A stretch of 64,000 bases of DNA from Liolophura sinensis (Eukaryota > Mollusca > Polyplacophora > Chitonida > Chitonidae). The translations under genes were made by a program, and so were the position numbers. Shown one piece after another: positions 62,801 to 64,000 of the stretch. Location: NCBI RefSeq assembly GCF_032854445.1, contig NW_027018045.1, positions 1 to 64,000 of the forward strand, read 5' to 3'. The notes under the pieces were generated by a model. It was not told where the DNA came from, ran no database searches, and was given only the letters and a program-made list of their open reading frames with translations. Each line of letters starts with the position of its first letter. Positions within the stretch are counted from its first letter, which is position 1.

Positions 62801-64000
62801 CAAGTACCTTGTGTTTTTTATGTACAAATGGTCTGGTTTTTCTACACGTAGATAACGACATTGAGATTGTCTTGGACTTAGAAGTAAGACAATTGCTGGG
62901 TGAGTTAAATGGGCTTGGCCCAAAGATTTCAGGTCTTCTGGGCTACCGAAGGGCACATAACTTATAGTTAAAAGTTGAATATAGTAATGACCAGTCGCGA
63001 TTGTACAGAGTACTGTGTAACCGGTTTCAATTAACAAAAAGACCAGGCAAAAATGCAAAAGTGGAAAAACTGTTCCAGTGCTACTAGTAAGAGGCTAATC
63101 CGACGTATTTTGTGACGAAAAATCGAATGGTGCAAACCGCGTTGCTCTCCGACCAATACTTTTGACTGTAGTGACAATTGAATGATCATTTATGTCATAA
63201 TCACGTGCACCGCAACGGCTCTTACTCCATGGAAACCGGGGAAATGTGCAATTTTTTAACAGCTGCCGATACCTGGCTCAATTCCGCATCTTTTGGCACC
63301 TTATTCACGTGGGTCTGTGGTCAGTTGTACTTTTTACAGCAGACTGTATCAAGTATCTTGTGTTTTTTATGTACAAATGGTCTGGTTTTTCTACACGTAG
63401 ATAAAGACATTAAGATTGTCTTGGACTTAGAAGTAAGACAATTTCTGGGTGAGTTAAATGGGCTTAGCCCAAAGATTTCAGGTCTTCTGGGCTACCGAAG
63501 GGCACAAAACATATAGTAAAAAGTTGAATATAGTAATGACCAGTCGCGATTGTACAGAGTACAGTGTAGCCGATTTCAATTAACAAAAAGACCAGGCAAA
63601 AATGCAAAAGTAGAAAAACTGTTCCAGTGCTGCTGGTAAGAGGCTAATCCGACGTATTTTGTGACGAGAAATCGAATGGTGCAAACCGCGTTGCTCTCCG
63701 ACCAATACTTTTGGCTGTAGCGACAATTGAATGATCATTTATGTCATAATCACGTGCGTAGCAACGGCTCTTACTCCTTGGAAACCAGGGAAATTTGCAA
63801 TTTTTCAACAGCTGCCGATGCCTGGCCAAATTCCGCATCTTTTGGCACCTTATAAATGTGGGTCAGTGTTCAGTTGTACTTTTTACAGCAGACTGTATCA
63901 AGTACCTTGTGTTTTTCATGTTCAAAAGGTGTGGTTTTTCTACACGTAGATAAAGACATTGAGATTGTCTTGCACTTAGAAGTAAGGCAATTGCTGGGTG
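59824..64000 (+). repeat. Eight units, order A A A B A B C B; last one cut by the window end
   Basis: Continues the alleles of the preceding HOR with a shorter, irregular period: TTCGACAGC plus CAGCGGACTG units at 60373 and 62021 alternate with GATAACGAC units at 59824, 60922, 61472 and 62570. A divergent C unit lies at 63119 (TTCACG hexamer, GGGTCTGTGG, GCACCGC). The final unit, 63668-64000, is truncated by the window edge at 333 bp. Confidence 0.9.

Larger units (their letters stand above)
1..64000. repeat. 549-bp satellite array, 117 units head to tail (116 complete, 1 partial)
   Basis: Every unit carries the same landmarks in the same order and orientation: the boundary GAAATCGAATGG, then AATGATCATT, CACGTG, CCATGG, CAGCTG, the subfamily hexamer, CTACACGTAG, GGCTACCGAAGGGCAC, and the A-rich tail. 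Unit starts with subfamily: 1A 548B 1096A 1647A 2195B 2744A 3292B 3843A 4392A 4942B 5491A 6040A 6589B 7138C 7687B 8236A 8785B 9335B 9884B 10431C 10980B 11529A 12078B 12627A 13176A 13724A 14273B 14822A 15371A 15920B 16467A 17016B 17565A 18114B 18663A 19212B 19761A 20310A 20859A 21408B 21957B 22506B 23053C 23602B 24150B 24698B 25247B 25795A 26344B 26891B 27441B 27987A 28538B 29083B 29631A 30180A 30729C 31278B 31828B 32377A 32927B 33475A 34024A 34573B 35121A 35670C 36219B 36767A 37316B 37864B 38411A 38960C 39509B 40057A 40606A 41155C 41704B 42252A 42801B 43351C 43900B 44449A 44997C 45546B 46098A 46644B 47193A 47742A 48291C 48840B 49389A 49938B 50487A 51036A 51585B 52133A 52681B 53229B 53778A 54328A 54882A 55431B 55979A 56529A 57078A 57627B 58176A 58726A 59275A 59824A 60373A 60922A 61472B 62021A 62570B 63119C 63668B. 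Spacing is 545-554 bp, mostly 549. The phase of the start is arbitrary. Family name and host are unknown. Confidence 0.98.

Noticed and set aside
62546-63058. Longest open frame, 170 codons on the minus strand
   Set aside because: It is the usual minus-strand frames of one unit joined because a stop codon is lost in that unit (GTAGTTTTT allele). It is shorter than one unit, has no recognisable domain, and its neighbours lack it.
1-64000. CENP-B box
   Set aside because: I looked for TTCGnnnnAnnCGGG on both strands. TTCG is rare and is never followed by CGGG at the right distance, and the reverse form is absent too.
1-64000. Hammerhead ribozyme, as in some animal satellites
   Set aside because: GAAA occurs in GACGAGAAATC, but the required CTGATGA core is absent on the plus strand and I did not find its complement.
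1-64000. CRISPR array
   Set aside because: The repeated unit is 549 bp with no short repeat-spacer structure and no cas-like genes.
1-64000. rDNA, 5S, tRNA or snRNA tandem cluster
   Set aside because: No 5S internal control region, tRNA A/B boxes or recognisable rRNA or snRNA core was seen in the unit.
1-64000. Transposable-element insertion or LTR within the array
   Set aside because: Consecutive unit boundaries are always 545-554 bp apart, so there is no room for an insertion anywhere in the window.

Overview
This window is satellite DNA from end to end. A unit of about 549 bp repeats head to tail, always in the same orientation, from base 1 to base 64000. I walked the array with two landmarks that occur once per unit (the GACGAGAAATCG-like boundary, and the CCTTA hexamer TGGG segment) and found 116 complete units plus a final 333-bp partial one. 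Unit lengths run from 545 to 554 bp, and 549 is by far the most common. No unique sequence, transposon insertion, RNA gene or convincing protein gene interrupts the array, and neither edge of the array is visible. Many open frames of 60-170 codons exist on both strands, but they are the same few frames recurring once per unit and I do not call them genes.

A pure tandem array of this size with a few-hundred-bp unit points to a eukaryotic chromosome, most likely heterochromatin (centromeric, pericentromeric, subtelomeric or sex-chromosome). The species cannot be told. Base composition is about 42% GC over the parts I counted. A unit keeps roughly 16 CpGs, only moderately below expectation, which is not the strong depletion typical of methylated vertebrate satellites; that hint is weak. 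I do not recognise the unit as a named satellite family.

The units fall into three interleaved subfamilies defined by a hexamer about 180 bp into the unit: A (CTGAAG, 55 units), B (TAAATG, 51) and C (TTCATG, 11). The hexamer is linked to other differences. Subfamily order is not simply alternating. The array is a mosaic of short-range higher-order repeats (HORs), each a block of 1-7 units copied next to itself or some distance away: a 3-unit pattern at 3.3-6.6 kb; a 7-unit block at 11.0-14.8 kb recurring 13 units later at 18.1-22.0 kb; a 3-unit block at 9.3-11.0 kb recurring at 22.0-23.6 kb; two units that read identical at 23.6-24.7 kb; a 3-unit block recurring 4 units later at 24.7-28.5 kb; 3-unit at 32.4-35.7 kb; 4-unit at 38.4-42.8 kb; 6-unit at 44.4-51.0 kb (with a 3-unit relative at 30.2-31.8 kb); and 4-unit at 55.4-59.8 kb. 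The stretches between them are mixtures and chimeras of the same variants.

There are no genes working together here. What each unit carries is structural: the palindrome AATGATCATT, an ATCACGTG motif, three 13-bp dyads, T-tracts and a cluster of roughly helically spaced A-tracts. The unit length equals 3 x 183 bp, which is compatible with three nucleosomes per unit.
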